A stretch of 64,000 nucleotides of DNA from Aliiroseovarius subalbicans. Its GTDB lineage: Bacteria > Pseudomonadota > Alphaproteobacteria > Rhodobacterales > Rhodobacteraceae. The notes beneath the pieces are model-generated. The model was not told the origin of the DNA and ran no database searches. It saw only the letters and a program-made list of their open reading frames with translations. Shown here piece after piece: positions 28,224-37,395 of the stretch (its first letter is position 1; each line of letters starts with the position of its first letter). The translations under genes and the position numbers were made by a program. The stretch is taken from the NCBI RefSeq assembly GCF_022678625.1, contig NZ_JALBYQ010000003.1, positions 62,001 through 126,000 of the forward strand, written 5' to 3'.

Positions 28224-28247
28224 GTTCGTTCCTCCTGTCGCCCGACA

Positions 28248-28267
28248 CAAATTTTCTAGAAAATTTG
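28248..28267. promoter_or_regulatory. Perfect 20-bp palindrome, cbbT-cbbA gap (proximal to cbbA)
   Basis: CAAATTTTCTAGAAAATTTG is its own reverse complement. It is centred on TTTTCTAGAAAA, the same core as the neighbouring 22-bp palindrome, with 7 bases between them. AT-rich in a GC-rich region; it lies about 25 bases upstream of the cbbA start. The decamer TAGAAAATTT in it recurs in the cbbR-cbbF promoter region at 32253-32262. Confidence 0.7.
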
Positions 28268-28274
28268 CACAGGG

Positions 28275-28296
28275 CCGATTTTTCTAGAAAAATCGG
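28275..28296. promoter_or_regulatory. Perfect 22-bp palindrome, cbbT-cbbA gap (proximal to cbbT)
   Basis: An exact palindrome made of CCGATTTTTCT and AGAAAAATCGG. It starts a few bases after the cbbT stop. As RNA it would form a stem with almost no loop; as DNA it is a symmetric protein-binding site candidate. Paired with the 20-bp palindrome next to it. Confidence 0.7.
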
Positions 28297-28300
28297 TTTC

Positions 28301-30286
28301 CTAGATCAGCTGTTTCGCGGCATCTGCGACGACGCCTGCCGTGATGCCGAAATGGTCATAGAGTTCCCTTGCTGGCGCCGAGGCACCAAACCCCGTCATG
28401 CCGACAAAAGCGCCGGATGATCCGATCATCGCGTCCCAACCCTGGCGCACGGCGGCTTCGACGCCCACGCGGGGCGCGTCGCCTAGAACCACGTCGCGAT
28501 AGGCGCCTGGTTGCTGGGCGAAGGTCTCGAAACAGGGCGCAGACACGACCGCGGCCTTGATCCCGTCTGCAGCCAGACGCTCTGCTGCATCCATGGCAAT
28601 TTCGACCTCGGACCCGGTGGCGATCAGCGTTACATGGCGCGACCCGACGTCGTGCAGCACATAGGCGCCTTTGGCAGTCAGGTTTGCCTCGACATGTTTG
28701 GTGCGCAGGCACGGCAGGGCCTGGCGCGACAGGCACAGGACCGTCGGCGTGTCTGGCGTTTCCAATGCGGTCTGCCAGGCTTCGGCGGTTTCCACGACAT
28801 CTGCTGGGCGAATCACATTCAGGTTCGGCATTGCACGTAGGGAGGCGATGGTCTCAACCGGCTGGTGCGTTGGCCCATCTTCACCCAATCCGATGCTATC
28901 GTGGGTCATCACATAGACCACCGGGAGGCCCATAAGGGCCGACAGACGAATGGACGGGCGGCAATAGTCGGCAAAGGCCAAGAAAGTACCGCCGTAGGGC
29001 ACGAACCCCCCATGCAGCGCGATCCCGTTCATCATCGCAGCCATCCCGTGTTCCCGCACGCCATAGTGAATATAGTCACCGTCGAACCCATCCGCTGTCA
29101 CCGTTTGCATGTCCTTGGTGCGCGTGTTGTTCGACCCGCTCAGATCAGCCGACCCGCCGATCGTGTTCGGCAAGGTGCCATTGACGAATTCCAGCGCCAT
29201 TTCGCTGGCCTTGCGGGTGGCGACCTTGGGCGCTTCCTGGCTCATCTGCGCCTTGAAGGCACCCATAGCCGCGTCCAGCGCCACACGATCGGGCGCGGCC
29301 TGCGCGGTCTCGAATGCGCCCTGTTTCGGGTGCCCGCCCAGGCGTTTTTCCCAAGCCCGCCGCGCGACCCTGCCGCGTGCGGCGACCGCGTGCCAAGCGT
29401 CATAGACATCGGCGGGAATTTCGAACGGCGCATGGGGCCAGCCCAGCACCTCGCGGGTCGCTGCGATCTCGTCATCGCCCAACGGCGCCCCGTGGGTGGC
29501 CGAGGTGCCTTGCTTGGTCGGTGCCCCGAAGCCGATCACGGTCCGGCAGGCGATCATCGACGGGCGTCCATCGGCGCGCGCGGCCTCAATCGCCGCCGCC
29601 ACCGCGTCCTTGTCGTGCCCGTCTACCGCCTGGACATGCCAGCCGCTGGCGGCAAAGCGCGCCTGCTGATCGGTCGAGGTCGACATGTCCGTCGACCCGT
29701 CGATGGTGATCCGGTTGTCATCCCACAACACCACCAAGCGACCCAGCCCCATGTGGCCGGCGAAATCGATGGCCTCATGGCTGATCCCCTCCATCAGGCA
29801 GCCGTCGCCAGCAATCACATAGGTGAAATGATCCACCAGATCATCGCCAAACCGCGCCTGCGCCATGCGCTCGGCCAAAGCCATGCCGACGGCGGTGGAA
29901 ATGCCCTGCCCCAGCGGGCCGGTTGTCACCTCGATCCCCTTGGCATGGCCAAATTCCGGATGACCCGCCGTGCGCGCACCCATCTGGCGAAACGCGCGCA
30001 GCTGGTCCATGCCCATGTCGTCATAGCCCAGCAAGTGATTGATCGCGTAAACCAACATCGAGCCGTGCCCGGCGCTCATCACGAAGCGATCGCGGTCGGG
30101 CCAACGGTCGGCACTCGGGTCGATCTTGATGAACCTGTTGAACAGAACCGTCGCCACATCGGCCAGACCCATCGGCGCGCCGGGGTGGCCGGAATTTGCC
30201 GCCTGCACCGCGTCCATCGACAGGGCGCGAATGGCATTGGCCATGCGGTCCTCGGCACTGGTGGAAATATCTCGCTGCACGTTCAT
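28301..30286 (-). CDS. cbbT: Transketolase
   Basis: A 661-residue thiamine-diphosphate enzyme that transfers two-carbon units in the Calvin and pentose phosphate cycles. Motifs: [35 protein letters not shown], the ThDP-binding [20 protein letters not shown], the central Pyr domain with RDxx-type [40 protein letters not shown] and a C-terminal domain ([20 protein letters not shown]). Starts at 30286 shortly after cbbP on the same strand. Confidence 0.96.
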   Translation of the reverse strand: MNVQRDISTSAEDRMANAIRALSMDAVQAANSGHPGAPMGLADVATVLFNRFIKIDPSADRWPDRDRFVMSAGHGSMLVYAINHLLGYDDMGMDQLRAFRQMGARTAGHPEFGHAKGIEVTTGPLGQGISTAVGMALAERMAQARFGDDLVDHFTYVIAGDGCLMEGISHEAIDFAGHMGLGRLVVLWDDNRITIDGSTDMSTSTDQQARFAASGWHVQAVDGHDKDAVAAAIEAARADGRPSMIACRTVIGFGAPTKQGTSATHGAPLGDDEIAATREVLGWPHAPFEIPADVYDAWHAVAARGRVARRAWEKRLGGHPKQGAFETAQAAPDRVALDAAMGAFKAQMSQEAPKVATRKASEMALEFVNGTLPNTIGGSADLSGSNNTRTKDMQTVTADGFDGDYIHYGVREHGMAAMMNGIALHGGFVPYGGTFLAFADYCRPSIRLSALMGLPVVYVMTHDSIGLGEDGPTHQPVETIASLRAMPNLNVIRPADVVETAEAWQTALETPDTPTVLCLSRQALPCLRTKHVEANLTAKGAYVLHDVGSRHVTLIATGSEVEIAMDAAERLAADGIKAAVVSAPCFETFAQQPGAYRDVVLGDAPRVGVEAAVRQGWDAMIGSSGAFVGMTGFGASAPARELYDHFGITAGVVADAAKQLI

Positions 30287-30298
30287 CGAATTGCCTCC

Positions 30299-31171
30299 TC
30301 AGGCCCGTTTGCTGTCGCGCACAAGGCGGTCGATCATCGGGGTGAAAATCAGCTGCATCGCCAAGTCCATCTTGCCGCCCGGAATGACGATCGAATTGGC
30401 GCGGCTCATCCAGCTGCCCTCGATCATCTGGGTCAGGTAGGGGAAATCGATCCCACGCGGGTTGGCAAAACGGATCACCACCAGGCTTTCATCGGCGGTG
30501 GGAATCCAGCGGCTGATGAACGGGTTTGAGGTGTCGACCACCGGCACGCGCTGAAAGTTGATGTCGGTCTGGGTAAACTGCGGCGTGATGCAATGCACAT
30601 AGGCATGCATGCGGCGCAGGATCACGTCCGTCACCGCCTCGGTCGTATAGCCGCGATGCGCCTTGTCGCGGTGGATCTTCTGGATCCATTCCAGGTTCAC
30701 CACCGGCACCACGCCGATCTTCAGGTCAGCATATTGTGCCAGGTTCACCTCGTCATTCACGACCGAGCCATGCAGGCCCTCGTAAAACAACAGGTCAGAG
30801 CCGTCTTCGAACGCCTGCCAGTCGGTGAAGTTGCCGGGCGCCACGCCGGTGCGCTCGGCCTCGATGTCGTCATGCACATAGGTGCGCGTGCGACCCTTGC
30901 CGGTTTCGCTGTATTCGCGAAACACCCGCTCCAGCTCATCCAACGCATTTGCCTCATAACTGAAGTGGCTGAACCCGTGGTCACCTTCGCCATAGCGACG
31001 CTCAAGCTCGGCCTTCATGTCGGCGCGGTTGTAACGGTGGAAGGCATCGCCTTCGATGCTGACAGCGCTCACACCCTCACGGCGAAAGATCTGGTCGAAC
31101 GTGCCCTTCACGGTCGAAGTTCCAGCGCCGCTGGAGCCTGTGACGGAAATGATCGGATGCTTCTTGCTCAT
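30299..31171 (-). CDS. cbbP: Phosphoribulokinase, class I (proteobacterial)
   Basis: A 290-residue kinase that makes ribulose 1,5-bisphosphate from ribulose 5-phosphate and ATP. The P-loop is GSSGAGTSTVKGTFDQIF near residue 12; also SIEGDAFHRYNRADMK, GDHGFSHFSYEANALDELE, LFYEGLHGSVVNDEVNLAQY, and NLEWIQKIHRDKAHRGYTTE. Class I PRKs are typically octamers activated by NADH. Only 12 bases separate it from cbbT and 11 from cbbF. Confidence 0.96.
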   Translation of the reverse strand: MSKKHPIISVTGSSGAGTSTVKGTFDQIFRREGVSAVSIEGDAFHRYNRADMKAELERRYGEGDHGFSHFSYEANALDELERVFREYSETGKGRTRTYVHDDIEAERTGVAPGNFTDWQAFEDGSDLLFYEGLHGSVVNDEVNLAQYADLKIGVVPVVNLEWIQKIHRDKAHRGYTTEAVTDVILRRMHAYVHCITPQFTQTDINFQRVPVVDTSNPFISRWIPTADESLVVIRFANPRGIDFPYLTQMIEGSWMSRANSIVIPGGKMDLAMQLIFTPMIDRLVRDSKRA

Positions 31172-31182
31172 GGTGGTTTTCC

Positions 31183-32190
31183 TCAGGCGCGGAACAGGCC
31201 GCGATTTCCGAACAGGGCCGAGACTTCGTCGTCCGGCAGATCCTGATAAGCAGCAACGCGCGACACTTTCTCGGCGCTACCAAAAACGAATGGGGTGCGG
31301 GCGTGAAGCTGGTCAGCCTGACCGTCCAGGATACGGTCATGCCCGTCGGTGGCGCGCCCGCCCGCCTGTTCGATCAGAAAGGCAATCGGCGCGCATTCAT
31401 AGATCATGCGCAGGCGGCCGCGCTCATACCCGTCGCGCGCGTCGCCAGGGTAAAGAAAGATGCCGCCGCGGGTCATGATCCGGTGGGTTTCCGCCACCAG
31501 GCTCGCCACCCAACGCATGTTGTAATTCGCATCGCGCGGACCTTCGTCCCCGGCCAGACAATCGTCGATATAGGCGCGAATCGCGGGGCTCCAATGGCGG
31601 TAATTCGAGGCGTTGATCGCGAACTCACGGCTGACCTCGGGCACCCGCAAGGCATCGTTCACCAGAACGAAACTCTGCGTGTCCGGGTCCAGCACATGCA
31701 TCTGCACACCATCGCCGAAAGTGACCACAAGATCCGTCTGCGGCCCGAAGATGATATAGCCGCCGGCAATCTGATCGCGCGCCGGGCGCAGGAAGCTGGC
31801 CTCGGCATCCTCCGCAACGTCGAAGATCGAAAAGATCGTGCCGATCGAGACATTCACGTCAATGTTCGACGACCCGTCCAGCGGATCGATCGCCAGGGCA
31901 AAGCGGCCATCCGGGTCCATCCCAACCACCGCATCCTGTTCTTCGGACGCATAATATTTCACACCGGTCCCGCGCAGGGCGGCGGCAAAGGCATCGTCGG
32001 CCATGACATCCAGCGCCTTTTGCTGATCGCCATCCGTGTTTTCGCCCACAGCCGCACCCAGAGAACCACCCAAAGCACCCCTGCGAATGGTGCGGTTCAA
32101 GGCCACGCTCACACGCGCCAATGCCTCCATGATGTCATGAAGGTCGGCTGGGATGTGGCGCTTGTCCGTGATGACATTGCTGGTGGTCAT
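31183..32190 (-). CDS. cbbF: Fructose-1,6-bisphosphatase, class I
   Basis: A 335-residue enzyme that dephosphorylates FBP (and possibly sedoheptulose bisphosphate) in CO2 fixation. Motifs: [27 protein letters not shown] (metal-binding DPLDGSSN), [29 protein letters not shown] and [10 protein letters not shown]. The start at 32190 ([20 protein letters not shown]) has GGAGGGGG upstream. It is the first gene of the cluster, divergent from cbbR. Confidence 0.95.
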   Translation of the reverse strand: MTTSNVITDKRHIPADLHDIMEALARVSVALNRTIRRGALGGSLGAAVGENTDGDQQKALDVMADDAFAAALRGTGVKYYASEEQDAVVGMDPDGRFALAIDPLDGSSNIDVNVSIGTIFSIFDVAEDAEASFLRPARDQIAGGYIIFGPQTDLVVTFGDGVQMHVLDPDTQSFVLVNDALRVPEVSREFAINASNYRHWSPAIRAYIDDCLAGDEGPRDANYNMRWVASLVAETHRIMTRGGIFLYPGDARDGYERGRLRMIYECAPIAFLIEQAGGRATDGHDRILDGQADQLHARTPFVFGSAEKVSRVAAYQDLPDDEVSALFGNRGLFRA

Positions 32191-32296
32191 GTGATGTCCC
32201 CCTCCTGCCCCTGCGGCAAGAAACACCCTTGTCGTCCCATGCATCTGGCGATTAGAAAATTTAAAAAGCAGGAATGCAGCGAAAGAAAAATTTAAT
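32191..32296. promoter_or_regulatory. cbbF/cbbR divergent control region
   Basis: The 106-base gap between cbbF and cbbR is where a CbbR-controlled promoter is expected. It has a near-direct repeat: AGAAAATTTAA at 32254-32264 and AGAAAAATTTAAT at 32284-32296, the second abutting the cbbR ATG. LysR-type T-N11-A spacing can be drawn here. TAGAAAATTT (32253-32262) also occurs in the palindrome before cbbA. Confidence 0.6.
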
Positions 32297-33220
32297 ATGC
32301 CACGGCCGGACGCGATAACTTTCAAGCAATTACGGGCACTTGAGGCCGTGGAGCGGTATGGCACCATAACCCGCGCAGCTGAGGCAATACGCCTCACCCC
32401 ACCCGCGGTTCACACCCAATTGCGCCAGTTGGCGGAGAACATGAAGGCCGACATGTTGCGAAGGGGGGACAGCGGACGGATGGAATTGACCGACGAAGGG
32501 CGCCTTGTCCTCGCCTCGGCACGGCGCATCGGCACCGAACTTGAGACCTGCATGAAATCGGTCGCAGCCCTGCGGGACGGTCACGCGGGCCTGGTGCGGC
32601 TGGGCGTTGTCTCGACCGGAAAGTATTTCGCACCGGCGCTGGTGGCCCGGCTGAAGCGGGAATTCCCCGACATCAAGGTGGAACTGACCGTCGGCAATCG
32701 ACAGCAGATCATCGCGGCCCTGGATGCACGTCAGGTACAACTGGCGATCATGGGGCGCCCACCGCGCGCGCCCGAAAACACCTCGGTCCTGCTGGGGCCA
32801 CACCCGCATTTAATCATCACCGCGCCGGATCACCCTTTGGCACAGGACGGCCCGGTTGACCCGCGCGCCCTGCTCAAGGAAACCTTGATCGGGCGCGAGG
32901 AAGGCTCGGGCACCCGCATCCTGATGACCCGCTTTCTGGACCGGATCGGCGAAGGCCGGCCCTATGACTGCATCACCATGTCATCGAACGAGACGATCAA
33001 ACAGGCGGTGATCGCTGGGCTGGGCATTGCCCTTATCTCACAGCACACGGTGGTCGAGGAACTGCATGCCGGACGGCTGGTAGCCCTGACCGTTCCAGGC
33101 TTGCCAATCGAGCGCGCCTGGTACCTGTTGCATCGGTCCGACGACGCGCTGAGCGCGGCTGCCAAACGAATCAAAAGCCACGTGGCCGGATTGAAAGGCA
33201 GTTTTCTGCCGCAGGTTTGA
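32297..33220 (+). CDS. cbbR: LysR-type transcriptional regulator of the Calvin cluster
   Basis: A 307-residue LysR protein: an N-terminal winged HTH (residues 5-65, [20 protein letters not shown]) and a periplasmic-binding-protein-like effector domain (about 90-300, [49 protein letters not shown]). Divergent placement from the cbb cluster is the rule for CbbR, which responds to Calvin intermediates such as RuBP. No clear Shine-Dalgarno is seen; GAAAGAAAAA lies upstream. Its stop is 64 bases from the end of the convergent truncated dnaE2. Confidence 0.93.
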   Translation: MPRPDAITFKQLRALEAVERYGTITRAAEAIRLTPPAVHTQLRQLAENMKADMLRRGDSGRMELTDEGRLVLASARRIGTELETCMKSVAALRDGHAGLVRLGVVSTGKYFAPALVARLKREFPDIKVELTVGNRQQIIAALDARQVQLAIMGRPPRAPENTSVLLGPHPHLIITAPDHPLAQDGPVDPRALLKETLIGREEGSGTRILMTRFLDRIGEGRPYDCITMSSNETIKQAVIAGLGIALISQHTVVEELHAGRLVALTVPGLPIERAWYLLHRSDDALSAAAKRIKSHVAGLKGSFLPQV

Positions 33221-33283
33221 CCGTTGCATCCCCGCGGCACACGCCTGCGACGCGCCCTTGGTGTCGCGGCAAGCTCGCTGCGC

Positions 33284-36247
33284 TCACACCTCGGGCGCGG
33301 CGCCATCCCCCTTGCCCCGGCGCGGCGGGGGCGGGTGGGTGGAAGCCTCGCCGGGGCAAGGCGTCAGGCGCGGGCGCAGAAGCGCCATGGGATGCGCGCG
33401 CAGGGTCAGGCGGGTGGCAACGTAGTCCTCGACCACCTGTTCGCCCAGGCTCATCCTGGGCAATTGCACCGGCACCTCATGGATCGCTTCGCCGTCCATG
33501 TCGCCGGCAAAAAGCGGCAGGGGCTTGTCGGCCGTGATCGCCTTTGCCGCCCACAGCGCGTCGCGGCGGACAATGCCCAGCGCGGCGAAGGCATCTGCTT
33601 CGGCCAGCTTCACGATCAGCTTGGGCGGCGTGCCCGCCCGGCGCCAGATATCCTCGACCGTGACATAACCGTTCCCGCGCGCGGCGGTGATCCAGCCCGC
33701 TTCCTCCTCACCAAACCCCTTGATCTGGCGAAACCCCAGGCGCAGGGCCAGCCCGCCCTTGCCGTCGGGTTCCAGCACGTTGTCCCAATAGCTTGCGTTG
33801 ACGCAGATCGGGCGCACCACGACGCCGTGCTCCCGCGCGTCACGCACGATCTGGGCGGGGGCATAGAACCCCATCGGCTGCGCGTTCAAGAGCGCGCAAG
33901 CAAACACCCCCGGGTGGTGGCATTTGATCCACGACGAGGCATAGACCAGCAGCGCAAAGCTGGCTGCGTGGCTTTCGGGAAAGCCGTAGCTGCCGAAGCC
34001 CTCGATCTGCGCAAAGCAGCGTTCGGCGAAGTCCTGATCGTACCCGTTCGCGATCATGCCGCGCACGAACCGGCTGTGAAATTCACTGACCGACCCGTGT
34101 TTCTTGAAGGTCGCGAGCGAGCGACGCAGCCGGTCCGCCTCTTCGGGCGAGAACCCGGCACCGATGATGGCGATCTGCATCGCCTGTTCCTGAAACAGCG
34201 GCACGCCCAGCGTCTTGCCCAGCACCTCGCCCAGCGCGTCCGAGGGCAGCGTCACCGGCTCTTCGCCGTTTCGCCGCCGGATGAACGGATGCACCATGTC
34301 GCCCTGGATCGGGCCGGGGCGAATGATCGCGACCTGGATCACCAGGTCATAGAAGCTGCGCGGCTTCATCCGGGGCAGGAAATTCATCTGCGCGCGACTT
34401 TCGACCTGGAACACGCCCAGGCTGTCGGCGCGGCACAGCATGTCGTAAACGCGCCCGTCCTCGGCGGGCAGCGAAGCCAGATTATAATCCAGCTGCAAAT
34501 GCTGCGCCATCAGGCCGAACGCCTTGCGAATACAGGTCAGCATGCCCAGCGCCAGCACATCGACCTTGAGGATGCCCAGCGCGTCGATGTCGTCCTTGTC
34601 CCAGCAGATGACCGTGCGGTCCTCCATCGTGGCGTTTTCCACCGGCACCAGTTCGTCCAACCGCCCCTCGGTGATGATGAAACCGCCGACGTGCTGCGAC
34701 AGGTGGCGGGGGAAGCCCTGAATTTCGTCGCACAGCTCCATTACCTGCATCAGCCGCCGGTCGCGCGGGTCCAGACCGATTTCGCGCAGGCGATCATCGC
34801 GCAGCCCGCCGCCACCCCAACCCCAGACCTGGCTGGACATCGAGGAGATCGTGTCCTCAGACAGGCCCATCGCGTGCCCCACCTCGCGGATCGCGCGTTT
34901 GCCGCGGTAATGGATCACGGTGGCGCACAGCCCGGCCCGGTGACGGCCATAGCGTTCATAGATGTGCTGGATCACCTCTTCGCGCCGCTCATGTTCGAAA
35001 TCGACGTCGATGTCGGGCGGTTCATCGCGCGCCTCGGAGACGAAGCGTTCAAACACCATCGTGCCGATTTCCGGGGACACGCTGGTGACGCCCAGCGCAT
35101 AACAGACCACGGAATTGGCCGCTGATCCGCGGCCCTGACACAGGATGCCGCGGCCCCGGGCGAAGGCCACGATGTCGCGCACGGTCAGGAAATAGGGCTC
35201 ATATTTCAGCTTTTCGATCAGGGTAAGCTCATGCGCCATCATGCCCGCCACCCGCTCCGGCACACCATCGGGATAGCGGTCGCGCAGCCCGGCCTGGGCC
35301 AGACGGGTCAGGCGCGCGGTCGGGGTCTCATCTTCGGTCAGCTCGGAGGGGTATTCATAGCGCAGTTCATCCAGGGAAAAGGTGCAGCGGGCGGCGATCT
35401 CAGTCGTACGGCGCACCGCATCCTCATGCCCGCGAAACAGGCGCAGCATCTCGTCCCCAGATCGCAGGCGCTGTTCGGCGTTGGGCTGGGCCAGCCGGCC
35501 CAGATTGTCGACCCGCACCCCTTCGCGGATCGCGGTCAGAACATCGACCATGCGACGGCGGCGTGCGTGGTGCATGATCGGCGCGGCCGAGGCGATTGTG
35601 GGCACGTCCAGCCGCCGGGCCAAGGCGGCCAGATCGTCGAACCGCGCCGGATCACGCCCGTCATAGTGCGGCGCCATCACCAGCGTGACCTGCCCGGCGA
35701 AGCGGCGCGTCAGACGCTTCGCCTGCCCAACCCAGACATCCGCGCCGGGCGGATCCGTCGGTGACAGATGCACCGGGTGAAGCAGCACCTCACAGCCTGC
35801 GCCCCATTCCAGAAGGTCGGGCATGCGCAGAAGACAGGAGCCTTTTTCGACCCGCTGACGCCCCAGTGACAGAAGGCGGCACAACCGACCCCAAGCGGCG
35901 CGGTCGCGGGGCAGCAGGGTGGCCGAGAACCCATCCTCAAGCACGATCCGTGCGGCCGGGATCAGGCGGGGTACGGTAAAGCCACCCACCCCCGGTGGCG
36001 CGGGCAGGTGGTCCGGGCGGGGCGGACCTGTCGGGCCGTGCTCCGCCTCATACCCCCGGCGAAGGTCAAGGTCGCGCGCCACTTCGCGCAGCTGCATATG
36101 CGCGCGCACGATTCCCGCGACCGAATTCACATCGGCAACCGCCAGCGCCCCGATCCCCATCGCGGCGGCACGGCTCACGTATTCCTCGGGGTGCGAACCG
36201 CCGGTGAGGAAGGTGAAATTCGAGGTTATGGACAATTCGGCAAACAT
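33284..36247 (-). CDS. dnaE2: Error-prone DNA polymerase DnaE2 (ImuC), C-terminally truncated
   Basis: A 987-residue C-family polymerase used in SOS mutagenesis. Present in order: PHP domain (ELSITSNFTFLTGGSHPEEY), polymerase core with ILCQGRGSAANSVVCYALGV and PPDIDVDFEHERREEV, HLSQHVGGFIIT, IRPGPIQG, and the HhH region (QIKGFGEEEAGWI). Homology ends at YVATRLTLRAHPMALLRPRL. Known DnaE2 proteins continue about 90-100 residues through an OB-fold domain; here a Pro-rich tail (CPGEASTHPPPPRRGKGDG) follows, encoded by a G-quadruplex-type hairpin, then a stop. No imuA or imuB is adjacent. Start at 36247; a LexA-like box is upstream. Confidence 0.9.
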   Translation of the reverse strand: MFAELSITSNFTFLTGGSHPEEYVSRAAAMGIGALAVADVNSVAGIVRAHMQLREVARDLDLRRGYEAEHGPTGPPRPDHLPAPPGVGGFTVPRLIPAARIVLEDGFSATLLPRDRAAWGRLCRLLSLGRQRVEKGSCLLRMPDLLEWGAGCEVLLHPVHLSPTDPPGADVWVGQAKRLTRRFAGQVTLVMAPHYDGRDPARFDDLAALARRLDVPTIASAAPIMHHARRRRMVDVLTAIREGVRVDNLGRLAQPNAEQRLRSGDEMLRLFRGHEDAVRRTTEIAARCTFSLDELRYEYPSELTEDETPTARLTRLAQAGLRDRYPDGVPERVAGMMAHELTLIEKLKYEPYFLTVRDIVAFARGRGILCQGRGSAANSVVCYALGVTSVSPEIGTMVFERFVSEARDEPPDIDVDFEHERREEVIQHIYERYGRHRAGLCATVIHYRGKRAIREVGHAMGLSEDTISSMSSQVWGWGGGGLRDDRLREIGLDPRDRRLMQVMELCDEIQGFPRHLSQHVGGFIITEGRLDELVPVENATMEDRTVICWDKDDIDALGILKVDVLALGMLTCIRKAFGLMAQHLQLDYNLASLPAEDGRVYDMLCRADSLGVFQVESRAQMNFLPRMKPRSFYDLVIQVAIIRPGPIQGDMVHPFIRRRNGEEPVTLPSDALGEVLGKTLGVPLFQEQAMQIAIIGAGFSPEEADRLRRSLATFKKHGSVSEFHSRFVRGMIANGYDQDFAERCFAQIEGFGSYGFPESHAASFALLVYASSWIKCHHPGVFACALLNAQPMGFYAPAQIVRDAREHGVVVRPICVNASYWDNVLEPDGKGGLALRLGFRQIKGFGEEEAGWITAARGNGYVTVEDIWRRAGTPPKLIVKLAEADAFAALGIVRRDALWAAKAITADKPLPLFAGDMDGEAIHEVPVQLPRMSLGEQVVEDYVATRLTLRAHPMALLRPRLTPCPGEASTHPPPPRRGKGDGAAPEV
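33311..33360. repeat. G-rich-loop hairpin, copy C, inside the dnaE2 3' end
   Basis: A perfect 12-bp stem (33311-33322 with 33349-33360, CTTGCCCCGGCG/CGCCGGGGCAAG) holds a 26-nt loop with GGGGGCGGGTGGGTGG on the plus strand. It is related to copies A (4684) and B (44279) by the GGGTGGGTGG run and by lying at the 3' end of a minus-strand gene. It is translated as the last part of dnaE2 rather than lying beyond the stop. Confidence 0.7.
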
Positions 36248-36263
36248 GATGAGTCGCCACTAT

Positions 36264-36278
36264 ATTCACGTTTTGTTC
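36264..36278 (-). promoter_or_regulatory. LexA (SOS) box upstream of dnaE2
   Basis: On the plus strand ATTC-ACGTTTT-GTTC; on the minus strand GAAC-N7-GAAT, one base from the alphaproteobacterial LexA consensus GAAC-N7-GAAC. It lies 16 bases upstream of the dnaE2 ATG, the expected place for damage-inducible control. Confidence 0.7.
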
Positions 36279-36309
36279 TCATGTGGAGTCTGCAGATCAC
36301 GAAACCCTG

Positions 36310-36795
36310 TCAGGGGGAAGAGCGCGGGCAGCGTCCGCCACGCTGACAGGTCTGCACCTGGCGCAGCATATCCTTGCTGGGTTGTCCAAAAGCGAACCCG
36401 CCGCAGGGATTGGTTTCCAACAGGAACCCACCTTCGGTCTGTTTCAGAAAGGCAAGGTAATCCTGGCCGCTGGTCAGATGGCTGCACCATGGGCCGAAGC
36501 ACTGCACATCCACCTGGATGGGCTGTGTGAACGGGCTGAAAAACCCATTTCGGGTCAGGGCATGGCCGTCGAACTGCGCTTCGAACAGGGTGTTTTGTGG
36601 TGTGTCCTGCTGATGCTCCCAATCGACCTTGGGCAACAGGCCTTCGTCAAAGCTCAGCACACCACGAACGATGACATAGGCATCGGCCGACGCGGCAGCA
36701 TCGCGATAGGCGTCGCTCACGTGGTACGGCATGCACGACAGGGCCAGTGCGGGGGCGGGCAGGCACAGGGCCAGCGCCGCCAGAAGCGACCTCAC
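36310..36795 (-). CDS. Secreted hypothetical protein (161 aa)
   Basis: Starts with GTG at 36795 overlapping the rppH stop (GTGA), giving a signal peptide [17 protein letters not shown] cut near residue 18. The mature part holds several Cys ([36 protein letters not shown]) suggestive of disulfides, and a beta-rich centre ([27 protein letters not shown]). No family is named with confidence. It is translationally coupled to rppH, which may only be an arrangement of convenience. Confidence 0.7.
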   Translation of the reverse strand: MRSLLAALALCLPAPALALSCMPYHVSDAYRDAAASADAYVIVRGVLSFDEGLLPKVDWEHQQDTPQNTLFEAQFDGHALTRNGFFSPFTQPIQVDVQCFGPWCSHLTSGQDYLAFLKQTEGGFLLETNPCGGFAFGQPSKDMLRQVQTCQRGGRCPRSSP

Positions 36796-37286
36796 AGCCG
36801 ATCCCCCAATTGCGCCAGAACCTGGCCATACAGCGCGCGCTTGAACGGCACGATGTTGGCAACCACGTCGCCCGCCGGCATCCAACGCCAGGCCGAAAAC
36901 TCGGGGTGGTCGGTTTCGATATTCACCTGATCATCGGTGCCGTGAAACCGAATCAGGAACCAAAGCTGTTTCTGCCCGCGAAAGCGGCCCTTCCAGATCT
37001 TCGGCACCACGTGATGTGGCAAATCATAAGGCAGCCAGTCCTCGGTCTGCGCCTCGATCGTCACAAGGTCCTGTGTAACGCCGGTTTCTTCCCACAGCTC
37101 ACGCAAGGCCGCGTCGCGCGGGTCTTCGCCCTTGTCCACCCCACCCTGCGGCATCTGCCAGGCGGTTTCGGTGCCCAGTTTCGGCGCGTCGATCCGTTCG
37201 CCCACAAACACCTGCCCGGCACGGTTGGCCAGCATGATGCCGACGCAAGGACGATAGGGCAGTTTGGCGATGTCTTCAGGTGTCAT
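36792..37286 (-). CDS. rppH: RNA pyrophosphohydrolase (Nudix)
   Basis: A 164-residue Nudix hydrolase that trims the 5' triphosphate of mRNAs to start decay (or cleaves Ap4A-type dinucleotides in older naming). Starts [20 protein letters not shown] after [10 protein letters not shown]; the Nudix box is [20 protein letters not shown] (near residue 50), and [14 protein letters not shown] and [13 protein letters not shown] follow, as in RppH/IalA. The family name IalA pairs with IalB, whose homologue here is 30 kb away. Confidence 0.9.
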   Translation of the reverse strand: MTPEDIAKLPYRPCVGIMLANRAGQVFVGERIDAPKLGTETAWQMPQGGVDKGEDPRDAALRELWEETGVTQDLVTIEAQTEDWLPYDLPHHVVPKIWKGRFRGQKQLWFLIRFHGTDDQVNIETDHPEFSAWRWMPAGDVVANIVPFKRALYGQVLAQLGDRL

Positions 37287-37395
37287 GGGGCCTCCGATCC
37301 TGGCGCCACTTTACGGAAATGGCGGCGGTTTTCCAGTGTTCCCTTGCCAGGCGGCGCGCCATGTCACACCCTGCCCCGAACCACCGGAGGGACAC

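Noticed and set aside
33224-35125. Long plus-strand frame (633 codons) antisense to dnaE2
   Set aside because: His/Arg/Gln-rich shadow of dnaE2 with no domain; the minus strand encodes an unmistakable polymerase. Similar shadows oppose rnr, transketolase and cbbM.
35983-36010. CCCACCCCC run in dnaE2 as a further copy of the G-rich hairpin
   Set aside because: It lies in normal coding sequence for the PHP region and has no flanking inverted repeat of the required kind.
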